A DNA stretch of 43,319 nucleotides from Planctomycetota bacterium. GTDB lineage: Bacteria; Planctomycetota; UBA1135; GCA-002686595. The stretch lies in assembly GCA_029259655.1 (NCBI GenBank), contig JAJDET010000084.1, forward strand, positions 1-43,319. Reading direction: 5' to 3'. Below are positions 23,527 through 31,661 of this stretch, piece by piece (the first letter of the stretch is position 1; the number at the start of each line of letters is the position of its first letter). The notes below the pieces were generated by a model, which was given only the letters and a program-made list of their open reading frames with translations, was not told the origin of the DNA and did not search any database. The translations under genes were made by a program, and so were the position numbers.

Positions 23527-24696
23527 ATGCTAGAGGTGAGTCCAGCCACGCCCCCTCCGGTGGGCGGGCCCCGGAAGCTGCCCCCCCGGCGAATCGGGCG
23601 AATAGGGCAGGAAGGTGGGCCCACTCTGATCTGCGTCGGTGGGCTCCACGGGAACGAGCCGCCGGGCTTCCTCGCGCTGCACCGGGTCTTCTTGCGGCTC
23701 CAGTCCGACCCCCGCGGGCTGCTCGGGCGACTCGTTGGGCTGACGGGGAACCGCAAGGCCCTCGTGCAGACGGACCGCTTCCTCGACGAGGACCTGAACC
23801 GGATCTGGACGGACGAGCGGCTGGCACGCGTGCGGCAGGGCGTCGATGCGTCCGTGGCGGAGGAGGACGAGCTGCTCGAGCTCTCCGACGCGCTCGACCG
23901 CGAGCTCTCGAGGTGCCCCGGCGCGCGAGTGCTCGATCTCCACTCGACGTCCGGCGACGGACCGCCGTTCACGACGCTCGACGACACGCTCGCGAACCGC
24001 GTGTTCGCCTTCGCGCTCCCCGTCCCGCACGTCCTGGGCCTCGAGGAGGAGCTGGCCGGGACGATGATCGAGTACCTGAACGGTCGCGGCATCACGGCCA
24101 TCGGCTTCGAGTCGGGACAGCACCTCGACCCTGTCTCGGTCGACCGCGCCGAAGCCGCGGTGTGGATCGCGATGGAGGCGTGCGGCGTTCTCGCGCGCGG
24201 AGCCCGACCCGAGGTCGCGGAGGCCCGGCGGCTCCTCTCGCGCACCGGCCGCACGCGACCGGAGGTCGTCGAGGTGCGTCACCGCCACTCCGTCGATCCG
24301 GGCGACGGCTTCGTGATGCTCCCGGGCTGGAAGAGCTTCCAACCGATCTCCGCAGGCGAAGTCCTGGCGAGAGCGGAGCTCGGGCCGATCGCGTCTCCCA
24401 GGAACGGCATGATCCTGATGCCGCTCTATCAGGATCAGGGCGACGACGGATTCTTCGTCATTCGGCCCGTGAACCGGGCCTGGCTCTCCATCTCGGCCTG
24501 GGCCCGGCGGCTTCGCATGGACCGCTACGCCCACTGGCTGCCCGGTGTGCGCCGTCATCCCGAGGAGGTCGGTGTGCTCCTGGTCGACCGGAAGAAGGCC
24601 CGCTGGCTTGCGCTCCAAGTGTTCCACCTGCTCGGATTCCGCCGGCGCCGGTCATCGGGAGCGCAGCTGGAGATGGTCCGTCGAGAAGCGCCCTGA
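23527..24696 (+). CDS. succinylglutamate desuccinylase/aspartoacylase (AstE/AspA) family zinc hydrolase
   Basis: 389 aa. Zinc ligands H41 and E44 in GGLHGNEP, H139 in LDLHSTS, catalytic-type Glu195 in GFESGQH, and the substrate-binding GNRKA (74-78) plus DEDLNRIW (87-94). This is the M14-like carboxypeptidase fold of AstE and aspartoacylase, which release succinate or acetate from N-acylated amino acids. A ~110-residue C-terminal domain (VMLPGWKSFQPISAGEVLAR) is the usual beta-barrel cap. The unusual last 70 residues are basic and rich in Arg/Trp. The start at ATG 23527 follows the TATATT box. Monocistronic by layout. Confidence 0.85.
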   Translation: MLEVSPATPPPVGGPRKLPPRRIGRIGQEGGPTLICVGGLHGNEPPGFLALHRVFLRLQSDPRGLLGRLVGLTGNRKALVQTDRFLDEDLNRIWTDERLARVRQGVDASVAEEDELLELSDALDRELSRCPGARVLDLHSTSGDGPPFTTLDDTLANRVFAFALPVPHVLGLEEELAGTMIEYLNGRGITAIGFESGQHLDPVSVDRAEAAVWIAMEACGVLARGARPEVAEARRLLSRTGRTRPEVVEVRHRHSVDPGDGFVMLPGWKSFQPISAGEVLARAELGPIASPRNGMILMPLYQDQGDDGFFVIRPVNRAWLSISAWARRLRMDRYAHWLPGVRRHPEEVGVLLVDRKKARWLALQVFHLLGFRRRRSSGAQLEMVRREAP

Positions 24697-24746
24697 GCGC
24701 GGGCTCGCCGCACGAGGGATGACCACGGAGATGGGGAGCGCGGCGG

Positions 24747-24776
24747 TTGGACCGCATTGCGTGGCGCACCTATAGT
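24747..24776 (+). promoter_or_regulatory. sigma70-type promoter for the saccharopine dehydrogenase operon
   Basis: TTGGAC (24747-24752), 18-bp spacer, TATAGT (24771-24776). The start of transcription would fall near 24783, about 15 nt before ATG 24798. Confidence 0.6.
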
Positions 24777-24797
24777 CCGCGGTGACGGGCGGGACCG

Positions 24798-26186
24798 ATG
24801 GCCCGTGCGCCCCCACAGTCACCACCGAAGATCCCCGTGAAGCAGATCCTCGTCCTGGGGGCCGGCCACAGCTCGGCCTTCCTCATCTCCCACCTGCTCG
24901 AGCTGGCGAGCCGTCGGCAGTGGTTCGTCACCGTCGGGGATCTGGATCTGGACCTGGCGCGCGATCGCGTCGCCGAGCACGCGAGCGGGAACGCGATTCA
25001 CTTCGACGTGAACGACGAGCTACTGCGATCGGCGCAGATCCAGAACGCCGACGTCGTGGTCAACATGCTGCCCCCGGCCTACCAGGACCTGGTCGCCTGG
25101 GACTGCGTCAATCACGGCCGACACATGCTGTCCGTGTCCTACCAGGATCAGGCCGTCCGCGACCTGGACTCCGACGCGAGGAAGAAGGGCGTGCTCCTGC
25201 TCTGCGAGCTCGGGCTGGATCCCGGGATCGACCACATGTCGGCCATGGCCCTGATCCGGCGGCTGCACGATCGCGGCGGCCAGGTCCGCGGGTTCCGGTC
25301 CTACGGCAGCGGCATCCCCGCTCCCGATCAGCCGCAGAATCCGCTGCGCTACGTCGTGACCTGGAACCCGCGCAACGTGGTCATGTCGGGCGAGGCGGGC
25401 GCGCAGTACATGGAGAACGGTCGGATCAAGATCGTTCCCTTCCACCAGGTGTTCCACCACACGTGGGAGGTCGAGGTCGACGGCATCGGAACGCTGGAGG
25501 CCTATCCGAACCGCGACTCGCTGGCCTACCTGGACGCGTTCGGTCTGGAAGGCGTCGAGACGATGGTGCGCGGCACGCTGCGGTATCCGGGCTGGAGCGA
25601 GACCTGGGCCCAGATCGTGCGACTGGGGCTGCCCAACGAGAACCTCCGCATCCCCGGCCTCGCAGAGCGGAGCTACCGCGAGGTGGTGGAGATGTTCCTG
25701 CCGCTCAACATCACCGAAGCGCGGACCTCGCAGCGCATCGCGCGCTTCCTGAACATCAGCCCCACGGGCCGGATCATGGAGAATCTCCGCTGGCTCGGCC
25801 TGTTCTCCGACGAGCCGATCGGCTGCGAGGGGGAGACGGCCGCGGCCATGCTGATCCACCTGCTCGAGCGGAAGCTACCGCTCACGGACGAGCTGCGGGA
25901 CGTCGTCGTGCTGGTCCACGAGCTCGAAGTGACGTACCCGAACGGGGAGCGGACACCCGAGCGCGTCACCTCGACGATGGTCTCCGAGGGTGAAGCGGGA
26001 GGCTTCACGGCGATGTCCAGAACGGTCGGTCTGCCGACCGCGGCCGCCGTGCAACTCCTGCTCGACGGTGAGCTGTCCCTCACCGGCTGCCAGATACCGA
26101 CCCATCCGTCGATCTACGAGCCGGTGCTGCGCGAGATCTCGGCCGCGGGCCTGAAGTTCACCGAGAAGACGGAACACATGGAGTGA
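24798..26186 (+). CDS. saccharopine dehydrogenase (L-glutamate-forming), SDH/LYS9 type
   Basis: 462 aa. The N-terminal Rossmann fold (ILVLGAGHSSAFLISHLL) and the substrate domain match the SDH half of animal AASS and yeast Lys9: CELGLDPGIDHMSAMA, SYGSGIPAPDQPQNPLRY, AYPNRDSLAYLDAFG, VRGTLRYPGW and GFTAMSRTVGLPTAAA. It oxidises saccharopine to glutamate and 2-aminoadipate 6-semialdehyde with NAD(P)+. It is the first gene of a two-gene operon; the partner at 26192 looks like the other half of the pathway. The similarity is read from memory of the AASS family and is strong over the whole length. Confidence 0.9.
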   Translation: MARAPPQSPPKIPVKQILVLGAGHSSAFLISHLLELASRRQWFVTVGDLDLDLARDRVAEHASGNAIHFDVNDELLRSAQIQNADVVVNMLPPAYQDLVAWDCVNHGRHMLSVSYQDQAVRDLDSDARKKGVLLLCELGLDPGIDHMSAMALIRRLHDRGGQVRGFRSYGSGIPAPDQPQNPLRYVVTWNPRNVVMSGEAGAQYMENGRIKIVPFHQVFHHTWEVEVDGIGTLEAYPNRDSLAYLDAFGLEGVETMVRGTLRYPGWSETWAQIVRLGLPNENLRIPGLAERSYREVVEMFLPLNITEARTSQRIARFLNISPTGRIMENLRWLGLFSDEPIGCEGETAAAMLIHLLERKLPLTDELRDVVVLVHELEVTYPNGERTPERVTSTMVSEGEAGGFTAMSRTVGLPTAAAVQLLLDGELSLTGCQIPTHPSIYEPVLREISAAGLKFTEKTEHME

Positions 26187-26191
26187 CCCGA

Positions 26192-27325
26192 ATGGAACAG
26201 CTCACGGTTGGAGTGATCGGCACGTCGCGCAAGGAGAACGAACGCCGGGCGCCGATCCACCCGGCACACCTGGGTCAGATCCCTGCACCTGTGCGTTCCC
26301 GCCTGGTCTTCGAACGAGGCTACGGCGAGCCTTTCGGCACGAGTGACGAGGAGCTCTCCGGCTGCGGCGCCGGCCTCGCGGGCCGCGAGGAGCTCCTCGC
26401 GACGGCAGGGGTCGTGCTCTTGCCGAAGCCCGTTCCGCAGGATCTCGAGGAGCTGCGCGAGGGCGGCGTCCTGTGGGGTTGGCCGCACTGCGTCCAGCAG
26501 CGCGAGATGGCCCAGGTGGCGATCGACCGGCGACTGACCCTGATCGCCTGGGAGGCGATGTTCCTGTGGAGGGAAGGCGTGCGGGACATGCACCTCTTCT
26601 ACCGCAACAACGAGATGGCCGGATACTGCAGCGTGATCCACGCTCTGGCCTGTGCGGGGCTGGACGGTCACTACGGCGAGAACCTGAAGACCGTCGTGCT
26701 CAGCTTCGGTTCCGTCAGCCGCGGCGCAATACGCGCGCTCCGGGGTCGAGGCATCGGCACCATCTCGGTCTACACGCAGCGGCCCTCCTGGGCCGTTCGG
26801 GATCAGGTGGTGGGCTGCCGCCACGGTCGGATGTTCGTCGAGGGCGGCCGGGCGGAGGTCGAGGAAGAGGACGGCTTTCGAACATCCCTGGCGGAGGTGC
26901 TCTCGGGAGCGGACGTGATCGTCAACGGCATCCTCCAGGACACCGAGCGACCGCTGACGTTCCTGACCGAGGACGAAGTTCCGCTCCTGAAACCCGGAGC
27001 CCTGATCATCGACGTGAGCTGCGACGAGGGGATGGGCTTTCCCTTCGCGCGGCCGACCAGCTTCGAGGCCCCGGTCTTCCGCGAGGGAAAGGCCACCTAC
27101 TACGGCGTCGACCACTCGCCGAGCTACCTCTGGCGCAGCGCGTCCTGGGAGCTGTCACGCGCCGTCCTCCCGTTCCTGAACACGGTGATGAGCGGCCCGG
27201 AGAGCTGGGATCGTGACGAGACGATCTCGCGCGCCATCGAGATCCGCGACGGAAGAGTCGAGAACGAGCGCATCCTGAGGTTCCAGGGCCGCGAGTCGGA
27301 GTTCCCCCACCGCCTCGCTCGCTGA
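26192..27325 (+). CDS. alanine-dehydrogenase/PNT-fold enzyme, probable lysine-ketoglutarate reductase (LKR) partner
   Basis: 377 aa from ATG 26192, with GGAG (26180-26183) 8 nt upstream; GTG 26183 overlapping the SDH stop as GTGA is an alternative. The N-terminus GVIGTSRKENERRAPIHP is typical of the AlaDh/PNT family that includes LKR, Lys1 and N5-(carboxyethyl)ornithine synthase. The NAD-binding segment VVLSFGSVSRGAIRAL and the C-terminal IDVSCDEGMG..PTSFEAPVF and YGVDHSPSYLWRSASWELS parallel the DVSAD and DHLPSLLPREAS blocks of LKR/Lys1. Next to SDH the likely reaction is condensation of lysine with 2-oxoglutarate to saccharopine. A CEOS-type opine synthase is the alternative. Confidence 0.75.
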   Translation: MEQLTVGVIGTSRKENERRAPIHPAHLGQIPAPVRSRLVFERGYGEPFGTSDEELSGCGAGLAGREELLATAGVVLLPKPVPQDLEELREGGVLWGWPHCVQQREMAQVAIDRRLTLIAWEAMFLWREGVRDMHLFYRNNEMAGYCSVIHALACAGLDGHYGENLKTVVLSFGSVSRGAIRALRGRGIGTISVYTQRPSWAVRDQVVGCRHGRMFVEGGRAEVEEEDGFRTSLAEVLSGADVIVNGILQDTERPLTFLTEDEVPLLKPGALIIDVSCDEGMGFPFARPTSFEAPVFREGKATYYGVDHSPSYLWRSASWELSRAVLPFLNTVMSGPESWDRDETISRAIEIRDGRVENERILRFQGRESEFPHRLAR

Positions 27326-27338
27326 CTCCGCGTCAGCG
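27320..27338. terminator. 7-bp palindrome over convergent stop codons
   Basis: CGCTGAC-TCCGC-GTCAGCG, perfect 7-bp stem with 5-nt loop, covering the TGA codons of the LKR-like gene and of the convergent ARPP-1 gene. No T-tract on either side. It is the strongest of the three such stems and could serve as a bidirectional end signal. Confidence 0.4.
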
Positions 27339-28553
27339 CGTGTAGCCGAGCGCCTGCATCTTGCCGAGGACCGTCAGCGCTTCCTTGCCGTACTCGACGG
27401 TCGCGGTCCAGTCCTGGGTCAGCTCGACCCAGCGCCCGTCCTCCATGCGAACCTTGCACACGGAGTTCCCGCCGAAGCCGTTGGTGCGTTGCTGGAGGCG
27501 CTGGTTCGACGAGCTGACGACCGGGCTCAGGCGGGCGCCCTGGATGCCCTTGACCATGGCGAGCATGGCCTCGATCGAGCCCGGGCGGGTGTGGATCGCG
27601 CGTCCCCCCCGTCGATCACAGCGCTGCGCGATCTCGGCCTCGAAGATCATCGTGTTGACGAAGACGTCCAGGTGGTCGAGGAGCAGGTCGCGGCTGGCGA
27701 AGGTCCGGACGGAGACCGGCTCACCGTCGATCGCGTAGCCGAAGCCGACCAGTCTCCGGCCTGTGTCCGCGAAGTGCCCCTTGACGACCGACGCCATCTG
27801 GCGTCGTGTGAGCAGGGTCTCGTCGTCCTCGTGCTCCTGGGCGTTGAAGAGCGTGCCCGTCTTCGGCCGCGTACTGGCGAGGTAGTACTGGCTCCCCGAG
27901 AGCCCGCTCGCGTAACCGGGCTTCTGTTCCTTCAGCTTGCGGAACACGACGTTCGTCAGGCTGTGCGTCTGTTTCCAGACGCTCCGCTGGTCTCGGTCGT
28001 ACTGACCGGCCACGCGGACGCGCTTGGCCGCCATCCAGTCGGAGGTCTTGAACACGCCCGCGGTCTTCACGCCACCGCGTTCATCGTGCCAGCGACGTTT
28101 CTCCACGCAGAACGCGCGCACCATCGCCCGCTCCCCGGGCAGGATCACGGTGTCGTTCGCGATCTGGCGATCCTGCCTGCCGCCCTTGACCATCGTGCCC
28201 GCGCACACGAGCACGGGCACCGACGAGTGGTTCTCGATCTCGATCGAGGAGACGGAAGCGCTCGGCGCTTCGCGGATCGAGACCGCACCGAGCTCGGCTG
28301 CCTCCATGAGGGTCATGAACCTGCCCACCTCGGACTCGGCGGTGGAGATGACCGGCCACACGGTCAGGTTCTGGAACGCGATGCCGTCGCCGAAGCGGTG
28401 GCGGGCGTCCAGCGACGCGAGGTGTGCCGGTGCGATGTCACCGATGGAGCGTCTGTCTCTCCGGCTCGGTGCCACGGGTTCGATGTTCGTCCAGTCGTTC
28501 GCGCAGGCGGTCCCCAGGACCAAGAGCGCGAGCACGCAGGCGTTGCGTCTCAT
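27333..28553 (-). CDS. ARPP-1-domain lipoprotein
   Basis: 406 aa from ATG 28553 with a full Shine-Dalgarno AAGGAGGT 5 nt upstream. MRRNACVLALLVLGTAC is a lipoprotein-like signal (Cys17). Residues ~55-160 match the ARPP-1 family (ARG/rhodanese-phosphatase-associated protein domain): FQNLTVWPV, FMTLMEAAELGAVSIRE, SSIEIENHSSVPVLVCAG, MVKGGRQDRQIANDTVIL and the RAFCVEKRRW end. The remaining ~240 residues are unassigned and include GLSGSQYYLAS and a Gln/Asn-rich stretch near 360. ARPP-1 proteins have no proven function. The in-frame extension upstream of 28553 is antisense to the sulfatase-like gene. Confidence 0.8.
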   Translation of the reverse strand: MRRNACVLALLVLGTACANDWTNIEPVAPSRRDRRSIGDIAPAHLASLDARHRFGDGIAFQNLTVWPVISTAESEVGRFMTLMEAAELGAVSIREAPSASVSSIEIENHSSVPVLVCAGTMVKGGRQDRQIANDTVILPGERAMVRAFCVEKRRWHDERGGVKTAGVFKTSDWMAAKRVRVAGQYDRDQRSVWKQTHSLTNVVFRKLKEQKPGYASGLSGSQYYLASTRPKTGTLFNAQEHEDDETLLTRRQMASVVKGHFADTGRRLVGFGYAIDGEPVSVRTFASRDLLLDHLDVFVNTMIFEAEIAQRCDRRGGRAIHTRPGSIEAMLAMVKGIQGARLSPVVSSSNQRLQQRTNGFGGNSVCKVRMEDGRWVELTQDWTATVEYGKEALTVLGKMQALGYTR

Positions 28554-28558
28554 CGTCG

Positions 28559-28566
28559 ACCTCCTT
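28559..28566 (-). promoter_or_regulatory. strong ribosome-binding site of the ARPP-1 gene
   Basis: AAGGAGGT on the minus strand, 5 nt before ATG 28553. It is the only full consensus SD I found in the window, in contrast with the many SD-less starts, and it fixes the start codon. Confidence 0.85.
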
Positions 28567-28783
28567 TGTTCGTCGTCGGTCTGCACCGGAAACCGAACGG
28601 CGCAATCGACGTTCCGCGCGTTCTTCCTTTTCCGAGACGGTGAGATACGAACGGCGGAAGGATCGATCTGCACACCAACCCATCGGGCCGTCACCCGTAC
28701 TCGGCTCTCGACGCGCGCCGGAGGCTCCGAGAAGGTCCTGGGCCGGCGCGGCGAATTGCATCGTTGTCCGCAGGGGGAGGGGA

Positions 28784-28789
28784 TAGAAT
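28784..28789 (+). promoter_or_regulatory. -10 box (TAGAAT) for the sulfatase-like/GT-C operon
   Basis: TAGAAT ends 19 nt before ATG 28809 in the 255-bp divergent gap with the ARPP-1 gene. TTGCAT at 28756 and TTGTCC at 28764 are badly spaced for a -35. Confidence 0.4.
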
Positions 28790-28808
28790 TGCTCGCTTCG
28801 GGCGGCCC

Positions 28809-30242
28809 ATGAACGCGCGTGAACACCTCGTCCGGACCGGCGGGCTCCCCCTTCTCGCGCTCGCGGCGTTTGCCATGGGGACGCTGGGCTGCGATCGGTC
28901 CGCCCCCCCGCCGGACATCGTGATCGTCCTCCTGGACACGGTCCGTCAGGACCGGATGTCGGCCTTCGGCTACGAGCGGCCGACGACCCCGGAGCTCGAG
29001 AAGCTGCAGACGCGCTCGGCGACCTTCCCGCGCGCCTGGTCGACGTCGGCCTGGACCGTCCCCGCGCACGCCTCGCTCTTCACGGGGCTCTATTCCGCGG
29101 CGCACGGGGCCACGCAGGAGAACTGGACCCTCGACCCGGACCTCGACACGCTGGCGGAGATCCTCGCGGAGCGGGGTTACCAGACCGCCGCGGTGGTCGG
29201 GAACGGCGTGCTCTCCGCCGAGCGTCACTTCGGGCAGGGCTTCGAGAACTACGTCGAGACGTTCCGAGGCCTCGATCGCGGTGATGACGGCCTGCGCATA
29301 CGCGACTCCGAGACGGTCGCGGAGGTCGACACCATCCTGGCCGAGGCCGACGCCTCGAGACCCCTGCTCCTGTTCGTCAACCTGATCGGCCCGCACTCGC
29401 CCTACGACTCCTGCGGCGATCACTGCAACCGATTCGTCACCGACCGGAGCATCCGGCTCCGGCAGAACAGGTGGCTCGGTCACTACGGTGGAAAGTACAC
29501 GCTCAGCGAGGCCGAGCTCCAGCACCTCTCGGAACGATACGACGCCGAGATCCTGGAGGTGGACTCCTGGCTCGGCCGCATCGTCGAGTCGGTCGAGCGT
29601 CATCGGGGCCTCGAGGACGCGCTCCTGGTGGTGACCTCGGACCACGGGGAGAACTTCGGCGACCACGGGCACGTGGACCACGTGTTCAGCCTGCACGAGT
29701 CCCTCACGCGGATCCCCCTGGTCGTCCACTACCCACCGTTGTTCGAGCCGGGCAGCGTGGACTCGCGACCCGCGCAACTCCCCGACGTGTTCGCCACCGC
29801 ACTGCGCGTCGCGGGCATCGACCCCCGCGCGCGGGGTTCTCAGGGCCGCGACCTCGCGGCGCCGGCGGAACCGGACCGCACGGTGCTGCTCGAGTACTAT
29901 CGGCCGAAGCAGGCGATCCAGAAGCCGCTCGAGGAGGCCGAGCCCCGCATGCGCGAGCTGCTCGAGAAGTGGAACCATCCGGTGAACGCCGTGGTGAAGG
30001 GCGACTGGAAGTTGATCGTCCGGGGCAACGGAGAACGGGAGCTCTACGACCTCGCGAGCGACCCCGCCGAGACGCGGAACCTCGTGTCCGAGCCGTCGCA
30101 GGCCGAACGCGTGGCGCAACTCGAAGGGGAGCTCGATGCGCTGATCGCGCACTACGCCGAGGCCGCGGGGGACGGAACCGAGCACGTTCCCGCCTCCGAG
30201 GAAGCGGCCCGGGACATGGAGAAGCTGGGATACACCGAGTGA
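28809..30242 (+). CDS. sulfatase-fold (alkaline phosphatase superfamily) lipoprotein with Thr at the nucleophile
   Basis: 477 aa. Signal peptide ending in a lipobox-like LGC (Cys28). Metal ligands are visible at D43 (LLDTVRQD) and in TSDHGENFGDHGHVDH near 279-294. The usual sulfatase C/S-x-P-x-R motif is replaced by T83-V-P-A-H87, so there is no formylglycine precursor; Thr is the nucleophile in lipoteichoic-acid-synthase and phosphoethanolamine-transferase relatives. It may therefore be a phospho- or sulfo-transferase or hydrolase other than a classical sulfatase. A GTGA overlap couples it to the GT-C-like gene. The protein is anchored outside the cytoplasm. Confidence 0.82.
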   Translation: MNAREHLVRTGGLPLLALAAFAMGTLGCDRSAPPPDIVIVLLDTVRQDRMSAFGYERPTTPELEKLQTRSATFPRAWSTSAWTVPAHASLFTGLYSAAHGATQENWTLDPDLDTLAEILAERGYQTAAVVGNGVLSAERHFGQGFENYVETFRGLDRGDDGLRIRDSETVAEVDTILAEADASRPLLLFVNLIGPHSPYDSCGDHCNRFVTDRSIRLRQNRWLGHYGGKYTLSEAELQHLSERYDAEILEVDSWLGRIVESVERHRGLEDALLVVTSDHGENFGDHGHVDHVFSLHESLTRIPLVVHYPPLFEPGSVDSRPAQLPDVFATALRVAGIDPRARGSQGRDLAAPAEPDRTVLLEYYRPKQAIQKPLEEAEPRMRELLEKWNHPVNAVVKGDWKLIVRGNGERELYDLASDPAETRNLVSEPSQAERVAQLEGELDALIAHYAEAAGDGTEHVPASEEAARDMEKLGYTE

Positions 30243-31603
30243 CGGACACGAAGTCAGGGCCTCCCCGGGTCGTCGCGGTGTGTGTCTTCCTGGGCTTCCT
30301 CGCCCTGTACCTGGCGAGCTTCCCCGGGAACGACAGGGCGTTCGCACGCGCCTTCAACGTGCTCTTCGCGGCCGACACGGGAGCCAACGCCCTGGCGACG
30401 CAGAGCCCGGGCCTGGCCGACGTCGATCCGGAAGTGCAGCGCGCCGCCCCCCCCATCAGCGGGCGCTGGGCGATGCGGAAGATGAACCAGGTCTACTCGC
30501 CGGACAAGCAGGTCCACAAGGTCCGGAAGCACCTCCTCTACTCCTACTGCTCGAACGCGCTCTACACGCTGGCGCGGACGGTCCTCGGTGCGGCCGGCGG
30601 TGAATGGACGATCGCCCGCGAACGGATCTGCGTCGTCTTTCCGTCCGCGCTCTTCGGATCGCTCACGGTGCTGTACTTCTTCCTGGCTCTCTTCCGGTAC
30701 AGCGAGGACCTCCTCTCCTCGGCTCTGCTCTCCGTGCTCCTGGGTTCCTCCTTCGGCATGTGGTTCTACTCGAGCCTTCCGGAGACCTACGCCTCCCAGA
30801 GCTTCTTCACGATGGTCTTCGCGCACGCGCTCCTGTTCTGGAAGACCACGGCGTGGCGGCGAGTCCTGGTCCTGGCGGCCGCCAGCAGCCTGGCCATCTT
30901 CCAGGGCATCAACAGCGTGCTCCTGGTGCCCGTCGGTGGGCTCTACCTCCTGGCGCGGAAGCGGTACGGCCAGGCCGTCGGCCTCGGCGTGCTGTCGACG
31001 GCGGTCGTGGTCGGTGGGTACACGCTCGCGGCGAGCCTGACCGACGCGCCGATCGGCATCCTCGACACGGCTGAGTTCGGAAAGCTGTCGATCGAGAAGT
31101 ACACGCAGGAGTACACGTTCACCTCACCGCTGATCCAGAAACCGCTCGTCACGCTCGTGAACTTCGCGATGGTCGGCGTTGCCGCCATGCCCCTGCCTCC
31201 CGGCGAGTACTACGCCGTCGACGCGGTTCGCTCCTACCTCACGACGCCGGGGTCGGCCTTCTTCCTCGCCGTCTACGTCCTGTTCGTCGCGCTGACGGCG
31301 CGCGGACTCGTCCTGCAGGCCCGCACGAGCCGGGACACGCGAGACCGGATCGTGCTCCTGCTGTTCTGGCTCACGCTCCTGTGGCTCTTCTACTCGTACT
31401 TCAACGCGTACGAGTCCTTGCTCTACAGCTCGCTCTTCCAGGTACCGCTCTGGATCCTGTACTTCATGGGCTTCCGGCAATACGCGTCGGAAGCCGGGCG
31501 CATGTGTCGGTTGTACGTCGTGACGGGGGTCGTGTGCGCGGTCACGGTTTGCGCCAACAACCTGTCCTACGTGTTCCTCTGGCTGACACGCGGGCAGGCC
31601 TGA
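30239..31603 (+). CDS. GT-C-like polytopic membrane protein
   Basis: 454 aa from GTG 30239, which overlaps the previous stop as GTGA. About nine to ten hydrophobic segments with a PETY motif at 181-184 (SSLPETYASQSFF) and a Y-E-S-L-L-Y-S segment near 396. Its counterpart at 218-2125 has PETF and K-E-T-F-L-Y-S in the same order, so they form one family. A long first periplasmic loop after TM1 (~30-125) is the position where GT-C glycosyltransferases bind lipid donors, but catalytic Asp residues are not obvious. Coupling with the sulfatase-fold lipoprotein suggests a shared envelope glycan or glycolipid substrate. Confidence 0.78.
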   Translation: MTDTKSGPPRVVAVCVFLGFLALYLASFPGNDRAFARAFNVLFAADTGANALATQSPGLADVDPEVQRAAPPISGRWAMRKMNQVYSPDKQVHKVRKHLLYSYCSNALYTLARTVLGAAGGEWTIARERICVVFPSALFGSLTVLYFFLALFRYSEDLLSSALLSVLLGSSFGMWFYSSLPETYASQSFFTMVFAHALLFWKTTAWRRVLVLAAASSLAIFQGINSVLLVPVGGLYLLARKRYGQAVGLGVLSTAVVVGGYTLAASLTDAPIGILDTAEFGKLSIEKYTQEYTFTSPLIQKPLVTLVNFAMVGVAAMPLPPGEYYAVDAVRSYLTTPGSAFFLAVYVLFVALTARGLVLQARTSRDTRDRIVLLLFWLTLLWLFYSYFNAYESLLYSSLFQVPLWILYFMGFRQYASEAGRMCRLYVVTGVVCAVTVCANNLSYVFLWLTRGQA

Positions 31604-31661
31604 CGCGCGCAGGCGCGGTCAAAGAGCCTGTAGGTCGGGCGGCTCGGGTCCTGCTCGCGAA

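Noticed and set aside
28554..30347. Upstream extension of the ARPP-1 gene to over 1,000 codons
   Set aside because: The added part is antisense to the sulfatase-like gene. The lipoprotein signal and the strong SD fix the start at 28553.
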